Source: Bos javanicus (lineage: Eukaryota > Chordata > Mammalia > Artiodactyla > Bovidae). Taken from it: 64,000 nucleotides of DNA. The translations under genes and the position numbers were made by a program. This document shows, one piece after another, positions 12,001 through 23,243 of this stretch. Within the stretch, counting starts at the first letter, position 1. Every line of letters starts with the position of its first letter. Where the stretch lies: positions 53,450,878 through 53,514,877 of the forward strand of contig NC_083878.1 in assembly GCF_032452875.1 (NCBI RefSeq), in the 5' to 3' direction. Below the pieces are notes generated by a model. The model had not been told where the DNA came from. It was given only the letters and a program-made list of their open reading frames with translations, and searched no databases.

Positions 12001-13411
12001 CTTTGAAAGATATGACCCAATAGAATGGACACAAGAAGAAATAGATAATTCAAATAAGCCTATAGTTATTAAAGAAATGGAAGCAACAAGTAATTACCCT
12101 CCAAATACAAAACAACTGGGTCCAAACTGTTTCTCTCTGGTAGCAACGAAACAGTTAAAGAACAATATCAATTCTCTAAAATCTTGCCCAGAAAACAGAA
12201 GCAGAGGGAATACTTCATAACTTGTTCCACAAAAACAGAATTACTCTAGGATCAAAGCCAAATAAGGAAAATTACTAAGGAAGATTATATAAAACCACCT
12301 TTCATTATTCATAGGTATAAGTATCCTCAATAAAATATTAGCAACTGAATCTAACAATATACAGAAAATATTATTACAGTGTCCAAGTGGAATTCATTTC
12401 AGGTATGCAAGATTGGATTAACTTTCAAAAATTGATTTATGTAACCCATCACATAAATAGACTAAAAATGAAAAATTACATGATGATATCATTGATGCAA
12501 AGAAAGCCTTTGACAAATCAAATTATTTTCTCATGATAAAACCTTTAGTAAATCAGGAATGAAAGAACTTCAACTAGATAAACAGCATCTACAAAAACAA
12601 ACAAACAAACAAAAAAACTAGTACTAACATCATACTTCAGGGTAAGAAACTAGTCGATTTCCACCTATAATCCTATTTTAATTCAACAAGTCATGAAAAT
12701 AAAAGACATACAGACTTGAAAGAAACAAATGAATCTATTCTTCTTCACAGATGAGATGACTGTTTATGTAAAAATATTGTGAAGAATTCACACACTCACA
12801 CAACAATACCTCCTGGAACTAATAAGCTGTTACAGCAGAGTTACAGAATATAAGGTCAATATATAAAAGTCAACTTGTTTCTTATATGACAGTAATGAGA
12901 AATCAAATTTGGAATTAAAAACACAACACTGTTTAGAGTAGCAATAACCAAAATCACTGAAATATATATAACTCTAACAATAGATGTACATAGCACAGAT
13001 ATGTATGAGGAAAACTGGAAAAGTCTGATGAAATAAATAAAAGATTTAAATAAATGGAGAGACAGTCCATGATCATGGATACAGATACATTGTTAGAAGT
13101 CTATTCTTCCAAACTTGATCTATACATTCAATACAATCCCAATCAAAATCCTAACAAGTTATTTTATGGATATTAATAAACTAATTCCCAAGCTTATATG
13201 GAAAAGCAAAAATTCAGAAAAACTTAGACTATAATAGACAGACTCCATAAATTTAAGACTCACTATGAAGCTACAGTGATCAAGTCAAAGACAATGGTTA
13301 AAGAAGAGACTAATAGATAAGTGGAACACAATGGGGGGCCCAGCAATAGAATCACACAATATAATCATCTTATATTTGATAAAAAAGCAAAGGCAATTCT
13401 ATGGAAAAAGG
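9096..13411 (+). mobile_element. Long old L1 LINE, sense, decayed
   Basis: A collinear but degenerate L1. It covers an ORF1-like part (near 9345-10090, including 'gaagaatacctttgatgggc' and 'gcaagaagagagtggagtg'), the A-rich inter-ORF part, the endonuclease start near 10550-10990 ('ctatattaatttcagacaaagc'; 'caccatcaatcaactg'), and RT and post-RT sequence to about 13411. A BovB tail interrupts the endonuclease region at 11016-11262, after which L1 resumes in register. Many frameshifts leave only a 76-residue frame at 11990-12220. The left edge is uncertain by up to 200 bases. Confidence 0.8.
11016..11262 (+). mobile_element. BovB 3' end inserted in old L1
   Basis: About 247 bases of sense BovB tail, from 'gaaactccaaaactttgg' to 'gaactgaactgac', placed between two halves of L1 endonuclease sequence. 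It is younger than the L1. No clear TSD. Confidence 0.88.
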
Positions 13412-14334
13412 TTAGTACTATAATAATAGTAACCTTGTTAAGACTAAACAAAATATTATAAATTATCCATTCAATATTTGTTAACAAGATATCAAAGAAA
13501 ATATTTAAATATTGATTTGCCTCTTCTAGTAAGAAAAAATACATATTTTGAATATATTTCCATTGCAACATTATGCTTGAGATATGGCGATGGTACTTTT
13601 TACTCTTGTGAGGCGACTTGCCATCTAAATTTTATGAGAGCAAAATTGACCCGGTCTGGCATATTTGCCACTATGCAAATAAATTGAATTTGTTAGAAGT
13701 AGTCCTTTAATGCATATTAATCCCTCCTGGGCCATAATCTTGCAATTGAATTATCTTCTGGTTGATATATATTTGCACACAAATGGCTCACTCAGTGGAC
13801 AGGTAACAGAACTCAGTGCATCTGGCATCAAATATAGTGCTATATTAAAATAAATGAATTTTAATTCTATATGCATTTGCACTCAGTATAAGTAATCTAA
13901 AATAATAAGAATACTATGCATTGCATCCTATGTTTCAGATATTTTGTTCACAATTATCATATATTGTCATGTTTAACATAGAAAAACACCATGGGGCAGA
14001 TACCATTATCAGAATTTTGTGAATTAGAACTCTAACCTAATGTAGGTTAAGCTCCAAAGTCCCACAGGAACTATTAAGAATAAGCAGAGGAGCAAGAATT
14101 TTAACATAGATTATTATTTTCATAGTTGATGCTCATAATCACACACCACTATAATCAGTGAAAATTATACTGATAAAAGGTTATTAAATCAAGTGTATGT
14201 TCATCATATTAGCTATTTTCACAATAATTCTGCATAATAAGACCTCTACAAAATTTCATGACATAGAACAACAAACATTTCACTCATGAGTTTGTGGATC
14301 AACTGGCATATTACTGATTTAACAAAAGTTCATC
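13412..14334. other. Single-copy AT-rich DNA with possible conserved element
   Basis: No repeat family or gene recognised. About 13590-13890 looks unlike its neighbours: it contains the POU octamer ATGCAAAT at 13673-13680, several ATTTGC(A/C) phrases and paired ATTAAT/AATTAA homeodomain-type cores. This is a pattern judgement and conservation was not tested. Confidence 0.4.
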
Positions 14335-14343
14335 TTTGCTAGG

Positions 14344-14546
14344 GCTTCCCTGGTGGCTCAGATGGTAAAGAATCTGCCTACAATTCAGGAGACTCTGGTT
14401 CAATCTGTGTTGAGAGGATGCCCTGGAGAAGGGAATGGAAACCCACTCCAGTATTCTTGCCTGGTGAATTCCATGATCAGCGGAGCCTGCAACCTATAGT
14501 CCATGGGGTCACAAAGAATCAGACATGACTAAGAAACTAACACAAT
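14344..14546 (+). mobile_element. Bov-tA SINE with TSD
   Basis: Sense Bov-tA with 'gggcttccctggtggctcag' head and 'cagacatgactaagaaact' tail. The 9-base duplication tttgctagg is at 14335-14343 and 14547-14555. Confidence 0.93.
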
Positions 14547-14790
14547 TTTGCTAGGTTTTAAATTTCATTTTATATCACAATCTGCTTTACTACCCTCATT
14601 AGACTAGACCTTACTTACTTGGAGCCTCTTCTTACGGTGAAACACAAATAGCTTAAAAACGTAAGGCTAGCTGTGCAGCCTTCTGAAGCTTGTTTATTTT
14701 CCATCATATTGTCTAAAGTAAGTTATTGGCAAAACCCAAAATCAAAAGCAAAGGAAAGTGTACATTCTACTGTGATCATCTAGAAAGATA

Positions 14791-15000
14791 TGGGCTTCCC
14801 AGGTGGCTTAGTGGTAAAGAATCCACCTGACAGTTCTGGTATGCAAGAGACTCTTGTTCAATCCCTGGGTCAAGAAGATTCCCTGGAGAAGGAAATGACA
14901 ACCCACTCCAATATTCTTGCCTGGAAAATCACATGGACAAAGGAACATGGTACACTACACTCCATGGGGTTGCATGGACTGAGCAACTAACACAACAACA
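14791..15000 (+). mobile_element. Bov-tA SINE
   Basis: Sense copy starting 'gggcttcccaggtggcttag' and ending with an 'actgagcaactaacacaac' tail. It is intact in layout. No convincing TSD. Confidence 0.9.
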
Positions 15001-15023
15001 ACAGAAGGAGATGAATATTTGCT

Positions 15024-15216
15024 ATGTGTGTGCATGATTGCTTAGTCACTCAGTCATGTCTGACTCCAGGCTCCTCTATTCAAGGGAGTTTCCAAGCAAG
15101 AATGCTGGAATGGGCTGCCATTCTCCTCTGCAGCAGATCTTCCCAACCCAGGAATTGAACCCAGGTCTCTTGTATTGCAGGCTGAGCCTTTCCACTTTTA
15201 CCATCTGAGTCACCAG
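15024..15216 (-). mobile_element. Bov-tA SINE, antisense, with TSD
   Basis: Reversed tail on the left and reversed head on the right. The 12-base duplication tgaatatttgct is at 15012-15023 and 15217-15228. Confidence 0.93.
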
Positions 15217-15241
15217 TGAATATTTGCTGTATACTAATCTA

Positions 15242-15243
<2 letters not shown>

Positions 15244-15288
<45 letters not shown>

Positions 15289-15290
15289 TA
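15244..15290. repeat. (CT)n(CA)n compound microsatellite
   Basis: A run of CT dinucleotides passes directly into a run of CA dinucleotides. Confidence 0.95.
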
Positions 15291-15427
15291 CCACCACTTT
15301 AGCATGGGTATACATTGCCGAACGGTCCCATGTCCTACTCAACTCTAATCACTCAGTCTTCTACTGTCTCCATGATGTTTAGTTGGCTTCTTTGAGTTTG
15401 AGAGTCCAGCTCTCATATTTATAATCT

Positions 15428-15511
15428 ATATTTTATTTTATTTTATTTTTTTATTATTATTTTTTTTACTTTACAATATTGTATTGGTTTTGCCATACAT
15501 CAACATGATGT
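15428..15511 (-). mobile_element. Very short L1-BT 3' end, antisense
   Basis: A T-rich tract followed by 'tttacaatattgtattggt' and 'tgccatacatcaacatga', the last bases of the ruminant L1 3' UTR reversed. About 50 bases of L1 body remain. Confidence 0.7.
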
Positions 15512-16888
15512 GACCTGCTGGGCTTAATTACCCATACTATAGTTGAAGAAGAAACAATTTGATACCACTGGAGATATATTAAAGACTTAATGACTTAATT
15601 TTATAACTAAGAATATTAAAAAGGAGTAGGGATGAAGAGAGATTCACCCTGAAGATGGAACAATTATTTACAGAGATATAGGATATAATATTTTTGAGTA
15701 TTTGGATGTCAAATATATCTTCTCTAAACATAAATAAGCATTTGCATATATGCTAATCTGCTACAGTCTATAGAGTTTGATAATGCTATCATTTCTTTGC
15801 AGGATATTTTGGTTTTTGGTGCCAGACTAACAGCTAGTCAAGTACAGGGTCATTCAAACCAAGAGATAGAGATAATGATCTGTCCATTTATCTGCCTAAG
15901 ACGTTTAAGAACTGAGTTCTAAATTAATATATAATGCCTGTATGTGTTCTTAGCATGCAAATCCAGAAGGGGAAGAGTAATTTGAGGAGATTACACACTC
16001 AAGATCATAGCATGATGAGCAATCCTTTCTCGATAACAGAAATATTTGCTCTATAAAATCATTGAATGGTTTTAAAAATCACATGGCAAATGGATTTGTC
16101 TTATGAGAATGAGAATCAATTTAGAAAAGTTGTCTGTGCCTTCTCCGCTACTACATGTTCCACCTTAAAACTTATTTCTTAGTATTCAAAACAAACATTT
16201 GGGAAGATTCTGAGATGATCAGAGAAGTTCTCGTTTTTGTTGCCATCTGGATGCAGAATCCAAAGCAACACTATCTCTTCCCAAAAAAGCTACTCCTGGA
16301 AAACAGAGAGCTGAGGTTATATTGAGGAATGCTCTGACTGAATGCTTACTCCTATCTCATCATAATTCCAACCAATCTAAGGCAGGAAAGAGAAAGGAAT
16401 TCTTTCCAAACTTCAGAATTCAGTTGCACTTAGTCATCAACCACATGATATGGTATAGATTCAATTTAAAATTTTTAAATTTTATTATTCAGAACAAGGA
16501 AATTGCTAAGAACACTTGTCACTGGGTATGCTATTCTCAAGTTATCTGTAAAACTATAGTAAAAGCATAGGAATCTTAGAGAATTCTGTTGTAAGGTTAT
16601 TGTAATGATGAAGAAAGGGAAGGGTTTTGCATAGAACAGTCTGAAAATTCATTACTATCCATTTTGGAAAAAGGAAATATTAAAGTTTAAGAAATTATGA
16701 AGAAGATGAAGAGTACGGGCATATATTCATGAAAATCTGAAAGATGTCATAGGAAGTCAGAGAAAGGGATGCATCACTGTTAATACTCAAAAGAAATAGG
16801 TTTTACCTAAATCAGATGCTCTACCAAGTAGCAATTACATACTTAAAATTTATCATTCATGGAGTTTAGGCTGACATTATAAATTATT
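15512..16888. other. Single-copy non-coding DNA
   Basis: No repeat or gene recognised across about 1.4 kb. It is AT-rich, with a short 82-residue open frame at 16322-16570 that shows no recognisable domain and is most likely chance. Confidence 0.5.
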
Positions 16889-16903
16889 AAGAATAACTTG
16901 CCT
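16889..16903. repeat. Target-site copy 1 of 3
   Basis: aagaataacttgcct. Matching copies lie at 18975-18989 (aagaataactttcct) and 19276-19290 (aagaataacatgcct). See the finding on a reused target site. Confidence 0.85.
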
Positions 16904-18974
16904 AGTTTGCAGATGACATGATCTCTACATAGAAAACCCTAAAGACTCCAACAGAAAATTACTAGAACTAATCAATGAATATAAAGTAAAGTAAAGTAAA
17001 GTTGCAGGATATAAAATCAACACACAGAAATCCCTTGCATTCCTATACATTAATAATGAGAAAATAGAAAGAGAAATTAAGGAAACAATTCCATTCACCA
17101 TTGCAATGAAAAGAATAAAATAGTTAGGAATATATCTACCTAAAGAAACTAAAGACCTATATATAGAAAACTATAAAACACTGGTGAAAGAAATCAAAGA
17201 GCACACTAATAGATGGAGAAATATACCATGTTCATAGATTGGAAGAATCAATATAGTGAAAATGAGTATACTACCCAAAGCAATTTATAGATTCAATGCA
17301 ATCCCTATCAAGCTACCAACGGTATTCTTCACAGAGCTAGAACAAATAATTTCACAATTTGTATGGAAATACAAAAAACCTCGAATAGACAAAGCAATCT
17401 TGAGAAAGAAAAATGGAACTGGAGGAATCAACCTGCCTGACTTCAGGCTCTACTACAAAGCCACAGTCATCAAGACAGTATGGTACTGGCACAAAGACAG
17501 AAATATAGATCAATGGAACAAAATAGAAAGCCCAGAGATAAGTTCATGCACATATGGACACCTTATCTTTGACAAAGGAGGCAAGAATATGCAATGGATT
17601 AAAGACAATCTCTTTAATAAGTGGTGCTGGGAAATCTGGTCAACCACTTGTAAAAGAATGAAACTAGAACACTTTCTAACACCATATACAAAAATAAACT
17701 CAAAATGGATTAAAGATCTAAATGTAAGACCAGAAACTATAAAACTCCTAGAGGAGAACATAGGCAAAACACTCTCCAACACACATCACAGCAGGATCCT
17801 CTATGACCCACCTCCTAGAATATTGGAAATAAAAGCAAAAATAAACAAATCGGACCTAATAAAACTTAAAAGCTTCTGCACAACAAAAGAAACTATAAGC
17901 AAGGTGAAAAGACAGCCTTCAGAATGGGAGAAAATAATAGCAAATGACAAACAACTAATCTCAAAAATATACAAGCAACTCCTATAGCTCAATTCCAGAA
18001 AAATAAACGACCCAATCAAAAAATGGGCCAAAGAACTAAATAGACATTTCTCCAAAGAAGACATACAGATGGCTAACAAACACATGAAAAGATGTTCAAC
18101 ATCACTCATTATCAGAGAAATGCAAATCAAAACCACTATGAGGTACCATTTCACGCCAGTCAGAATGGCTGCGACCCAAAAATCTACAAGCAATAAATGC
18201 TGGAGAGGGTGTGGAGAAAAGGGAACCCTCTTACACTGTTGGTGGGAATGCAAACTAGTACAGCCACTATGGAGAACAGTGTGGAGATTCCTTAAAAAAC
18301 TGGAAATAGAACTGCCTTATGATCCAGCAATCCCACTGCTGGGCATACACACTGAGGAAACCAGAAGGGAAAGAGACACATGTACCCCAATGTTCATCGC
18401 AACACTGTTTATAACAGCCAGGACATGGAAGCAACCTAGATGTCCATCAGGAGATGAATGGATAAGAAAGCAGTGGTACATATACACAATGGAGTATTAC
18501 TCAGCCATTAAAAAGAATACATTTGAATCAGTTCTAATGAGGTGGATGAAACTGGAGCCTATTATACAGAGTGAAGTAAGCCAGAAAGAAAAACACCAAT
18601 ACAGTATACTAATGCATATATATGGAATTTAGAAAGATGGTAACAATAACCCTGTGTACAAGACAGCAAAAGAGACACTGATGTATAGAACAGTCTTTTG
18701 GACTCTGTGGGAGAGGGAATGGGTGGGAAGATTTGGGAGAATAGCATTGAAACATATATAATGTCATATATGAAAGGAGTCGCCAGTCCAGGTTCGATGC
18801 AAGATACTGGATGCTTGGGGCTGGTGCACTGGGATGATCCAGAGGGATGGTATGGGGAGGGAGGAGGGAGGAGGGTTCAGGATGGGGAACACATGTAAAC
18901 CTGTGGTGGATTTAATTTGGATACAAGGAAAAACCAATACAATATTGTAAAGTTAATAAATAAAATAAAATAAA
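16904..18974 (+). mobile_element. Ruminant L1 (L1-BT type), sense, 5'-truncated, with TSD
   Basis: It starts within RT at the sequence encoding FADDMI ('tttgcagatgacatgat'), continues through the rest of ORF2, the 3' UTR ('agggaggagggaggagggttc') and ends in an A-rich tail with 'taaaataaaataaaa'. The target site aagaataactt is duplicated at 16889-16899 and 18975-18985. At about 2.07 kb it is one of the younger elements in the window. Confidence 0.95.
17256..18632 (+). pseudogene. L1 ORF2 C-terminal half with one in-frame amber stop
   Basis: Post-RT part of L1 ORF2 (endonuclease-reverse transcriptase of the L1 ribonucleoprotein). The first block, 243 residues from 17256, runs from KAIYRFNAIPIKL through FFTELEQIISQFVWKYKKPR to SKIYKQLL. 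TAG at 17985-17987 then interrupts, and the same frame continues with LNSRKINDPIKKWAKELNRHF. The second block, usually read from Met at 18069, holds the cysteine motif CWRGCGEKGTLLHC and ends naturally at 18632 (LMHIYGI). Apart from that stop the frame is open, so the copy is young. It lacks the endonuclease and most of RT and cannot be autonomous. Confidence 0.93.
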
Positions 18975-18989
18975 AAGAATAACTTTCCT

Positions 18990-19275
18990 ATAGAGAACAG
19001 ACCTGCGGACACAACGGGAGAAGGAGGGTGGGATGAATTGAGTAGCACTGAAACATATATATTACTATATACACTGAAAACTAGATAGCTAGTGGGAAGT
19101 TTCTGTATAACACAAAGAGCTCAACCCAGCGCTCTGTGACAACCTAGAGGAGTGGGATGGGGTGGGGGATGGAAAGGAGGTTCAAGAGGGAGGGGACATA
19201 CACACACTTATGGCTGATTCACTTTGTTGTATGACAGAAACCAACACAGCACTGTAAAGTATAAAAAAATAAAAG
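18990..19275 (+). mobile_element. Older L1 3' UTR fragment
   Basis: Matches the 3' UTR layout of an older cetartiodactyl L1: 'agagaacagacctgcggac', 'agctagtgggaagtttctg', 'ctgattcactttgttgtatg', then an A-rich end. It sits between target-site copies 2 and 3. Confidence 0.8.
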
Positions 19276-19290
19276 AAGAATAACATGCCT

Positions 19291-19682
19291 GGGTTTGTAG
19301 CTATTTTAGAATTTCTTTCAAGCACTTGTTTTCATCAAGTAAAAGCTTCATGCTTCTATATTTATTCCCCAGTGGTCCTCCTCTCTCCCACCCCTACTCC
19401 CTACAACACCACCACTTGTATCTATAAAGTAGTGTCACATAGTGATAATCTGAAATCCCTATTGTGGGTGAATATTACACATTAATCTCTTACTAACTGA
19501 TTTTTTGATAAACAAGACAGTGCATTCTGCTCTATAGATGCAGGACATGGGGGATAGACATAAATGTTAAAATGAGTATTTAAGTATCTAAGATGCTCCC
19601 AGCATAAAGGAAAACAGGAAGGGGAAAGGACAACGTGAATCAGTTCATGATTTGGTTGGAAAAACAAAAAACAAAAATGTTT
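19291..19682. other. Single-copy flank
   Basis: No repeat or gene recognised. Confidence 0.5.
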
Positions 19683-20494
19683 CTGGGATCAGCAAGATAA
19701 CGAAATAGGAATTTCTAGCACTGTCTTCTTCCAGAAATATTGGATAAATATCTGCCCATGAACATGTCTTCAAAGGCACCAAGGATTCCAGAAGTTAGGG
19801 ATTACAACATTTAGGTGGAACACAGGTAAAAGACAAAAGACACATTGAAGAAAGTAGTAAAGATAGGTTTACATTACCCCTAGGGCTCCTACTCCAGACC
19901 CAGTCAGTCTAAAGTGGAAACACCTTCCACTTGACCTCACTGCAAAGACCCCAGCACCAGGCTTGTACCACCACTACTAACTACTGTGATGCCAGGCTTT
20001 CAACCCACACTAGCACCAGACAGACCCCCAAAGCCCCAGGGCCCAGGTGGTCTCTTGTGGTCCTAGGCTCATAGCCTGCCCCAGTATCAGGTCCTTCACA
20101 GACCTAGTCTCTATATCAGTGCCCACAGATCCAGATTTGTGGAAATAAAAGATCCTCCTTTATTTCCATACTAAGCCAGTCTCCATAGATCCAAGCCTCC
20201 AGACTGGCTCCCAGAGATGCAGGCTCCAGGCCCATCACAGAGCTAGGGTGGTTGCCAGTGGTCTCAAGTTTCAGGCGGGCTCTCAATACAGGCTCCCAGC
20301 CTGTGCTAACACCTCCCAATTTGCCTTGTAGACCCAAATGCCATGGAAACTAAAGTAATCAGAACTGTATGGTATTGGCATAAAAAATAGACACATAGGC
20401 CACTGGAATGAACTGAGATCCTAGAAATAGACTCATACATATATGGTCAATTATTTTTGACCAGGAATTCAAAAATATACAATAGAGAAAGGTT

Positions 20495-20701
20495 GAAAGT
20501 GAAAGTGAAGTTTTGTCCGACTCTTTGCGACCCTGTGGACTGTAGCCTACCAGGCTTCTCCGTCCATGGGATTCTCCAGGCAAGAATACTGGAGTGGGTT
20601 ACCATTTCCTTGCCCAGGGGATCTTCCTGACCCAGGGATTGAACCCGGGTCTCCCTCATTGGAGGCAGATGCTTTAACCTCTGAGCCACCAGGGAAGCCC
20701 T
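20495..20701 (-). mobile_element. Bov-tA SINE, antisense, with TSD
   Basis: Reversed tail on the left ('gaaagtgaaagtgaag') and a well kept reversed head on the right ('ctctgagccaccagggaag'). Flanked by gagaaaggtt (20485-20494) and gagaaaaaggtt (20702-20713), a duplication differing only in the A-run length. Confidence 0.93.
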
Positions 20702-21325
20702 GAGAAAAAGGTTAGTCCCTTTAATAAATTGTGTTGGCAAACTGAATAACCACCTGTAGAAGAATGAAATTGGACCACTGTTTACATCAGTCATGAAAAT
20801 TAACTTAAAATGGATTAAAGACTTAAATGTGAAATCTGAAATTGTTAAACTCCTAGAAGAAAACATAGGAAAAAGTTACCAACATTGTTGTCAGCAATGA
20901 TTTTTCAGATATAAGACTAAAAATATAAGCCTCAAAAGCAAAACTAATGAAGGGGTTATATTAAATTAAAAAGTTTCTGCAAAGCAAAATAAACAATAGA
21001 ATTAAGACACAGTTTATTGAATGAGAGGAAATATTTGTAAATCATGTATCTGAAATACATAAGGAGCTCATATCAAATAAACAAAATAATCGAATTTAAA
21101 AATGGATAGAATTGAAGAGGCATTTTTACAAAGAAAACATACAACTGGCAAACAGGTACAGGAAAAGGTGCTTAGCATCACTAATAATGAGGGAAATGCA
21201 AACCAAAACCACAAGATATCACTTCATATCTGTTAGCATGGCTTTCATCAAAAAAACAAGAGATAACAAGTTTTGGCAATGATGCAGTGAAAAGGGAACA
21301 TTTATGTACTGTTGGTGGAGATGTA

Positions 21326-21422
21326 AAGACATTCGTTGGCAAAGTAACATCTCTGCTTTTTAATATGCTGTCTAGGTTGGTCATAACTTTTCTTCCAAGG
21401 AGAAAGCATTTTTTAATTTTAT
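21326..21422 (-). mobile_element. BovB fragment, antisense
   Basis: Antisense of BovB C-terminal coding sequence ('ttggcaaagtaacatctctg', 'ataacttttcttccaagga'). It lies 15 bases from a sense BovB tail. Confidence 0.85.
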
Positions 21423-21436
21423 TAACAGTTATTAAT

Positions 21437-21527
21437 GTTGGTGATGGACAGGGAGGCCTGGCATGCTGCGATTCATGGGGTCGCAAAGAGTCGGACACGA
21501 CTGAGCGACTGAACTGAACTGAACTGA
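21437..21527 (+). mobile_element. BovB 3' tail, sense
   Basis: The last 91 bases of BovB, well preserved ('gacagggaggcctggc', 'tcggacacgactgagcgac', then repeated 'tgaac' units). Short direct repeats of the form aatgtt flank it. Confidence 0.88.
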
Positions 21528-21619
21528 ATGTTAGTTAATAGTTATTATTAATAATTAATAATAGTGTTTCATATACTTGGCAGTGACTAAGATCATAGAT
21601 CTTAAATGTGCTCATATAT

Positions 21620-21643
21620 GCACACATGCACACACACACACAG
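21620..21643. repeat. (CA)n microsatellite
   Basis: Short CA run within the 3' end of an old L1. Confidence 0.8.
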
Positions 21644-21785
21644 GTAACTATGTGAGATGATGGAGGTGTTAATTAACCTTACTTTGGTATTCATTTCATA
21701 ATATATGTATATATCTAGTTATAACACTGTGTGTATACCTTAAATTCACACAATGTTACATGTCAATTATCTATAAAGCTGGCAA

Positions 21786-22310
21786 AAAGAATTTTCTGGG
21801 TCCCTGTAAAGGGAGAGGGAACTAAAAATCATTCTAAGGGCTTTTTGGCAAACTCAAAGAACACTGGGGTCTCAGCCCTTCTTCTAGAAAACTGGACATT
21901 GAATATTTATATTAGCAATTTCAATTTGGCCCAAAGAAAATGCTTTTCCTGAACAAACATCACTGTACTATATGTGAAAGTCACAGTGGCAAGTTGACTT
22001 CATCTTTCCTAAAAATGTGTGCAGTCTCTGTGGTTCTATAGTCTCCACTCCAGGCCTAGCCCCAGTGCCAAAGGTGTGAATTACACACACACACACATGC
22101 ACACACACACAAACTAAGGCAAGGCTTAAAATGCAATGACCTTGTTACAAGATAAAGAGCCTCATTTTCTTTTCATCTTGGATAATCCTCATTCAGAATG
22201 TCCACTTTTGAAGCAGATGACATGTGTATTCTTATTTTTCATGCTTCTTAGACATACACCAAAATAAACCACAGTGGTCTCTGATTAATGTATAACTATT
22301 GAAAATAGGT
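21786..22310. other. Single-copy non-coding DNA with (CA)n
   Basis: No gene recognised. A CA repeat lies at about 22083-22113, interrupted by 'tg'. Confidence 0.5.
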
Positions 22311-22521
22311 GGGTTTCTCAGGTGCCACTAGTGGTAAAGAACCCATTTGCCAATGCAGGAGACATAAGAGACATGGGTTCAATCCCTGGGTCAGGAAAAA
22401 CCCCTGGAGGAGGCCATGGCAACCCACTACAGTATTCTTGCCTGGAGAATCCCATGGGCAGAGGAACCTGGCAGGCTATAGTCCATAGGGTCACTAACAG
22501 TCAGACACAACTGAAGTGACA
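22311..22521 (+). mobile_element. Bov-tA SINE
   Basis: Sense copy with a degraded head ('gtttctcaggtgccactagt') and a clear body and tail ('gtcagacacaactgaag'). Confidence 0.9.
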
Positions 22522-23243
22522 GTAGGCAATCCCACAATAAGACTCCAGGTTCTGATAAGAGCTTTCACTCTTTACAATTATAATTCCTAGGAGTCTCCTG
22601 TATTCTTCCATGTATATTTGTCCCCATAATTATTTTGACAGCTGCAAAATAGGTCATTAGCCAATAAATTCTTCCTTGTTCTAGAATTCCTATTCCTTGT
22701 GTTTCCTATGAAGATCAACTGTTTTTCTTTTTTACTCTTCTTTCCTTTTTTTTATTCAGATACCACTGAAACAATGGGTTTATATAGAACATTTCTGTGC
22801 ATATAATAAAAAGAAGTATAGGAAGCTTCCTGAAATTTTAGGAAAGAATGTGGAGTACCCTGTACATACTATGGAATTAATGAAAATACTTCAAGTCCTC
22901 TTCCATTTAAAGAGGATAATAATACTAGCTCACTTAAACTTACAACTTGTTTTCAGGTCAAATGAACTAATTAACTTTTTTATTTTTTTTAGTTTTTCCA
23001 TTTTTTTACAGGAAGCATTTATTAATTGATTGTGACATAAGTGTTTCAACTCATATTCAAATAATCCCACATATCCCTTCATTGAGATTTGGGACTATGT
23101 TGTAACAAGCACCTTTTTTTTTTCAACTCTGCATTTCCTTTCTATTCTACAGGGCTTACCCCAGGGCCCAGTATGAATAATGGAGTCAAGTAAGTGCATG
23201 CAGAACAAAAATTATAGTGACCTACATTAGCCAAACCCAGGAG
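22522..23243. other. Single-copy non-coding DNA
   Basis: AT-rich, no repeat or gene recognised. Confidence 0.5.

Larger units (their letters stand above)
19683..21785 (+). mobile_element. Old L1 with large internal deletion
   Basis: The left part (19683-20338) begins with an L1 5' UTR-like phrase ('agcaagataacgaaatagg', cf. the usual 'aagatggcggaatagg') and continues as C-rich leader. At about 20340 it changes to the C-terminal part of ORF2 ('tatggtattggcataaaaa') with no ORF1, endonuclease or RT core in between. ORF2 sequence runs to 21325 and an L1M-type 3' end ('acaatgttacatgtcaatta') closes the element at 21785. It is interrupted by a Bov-tA at 20495-20701 and BovB pieces at 21326-21527. 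Confidence 0.7.

Noticed and set aside
18180..18260. Cysteine-rich CWRGCGEKGTLLHC motif as a possible zinc-finger gene
   Set aside because: It is the normal C-terminal cysteine motif of L1 ORF2.
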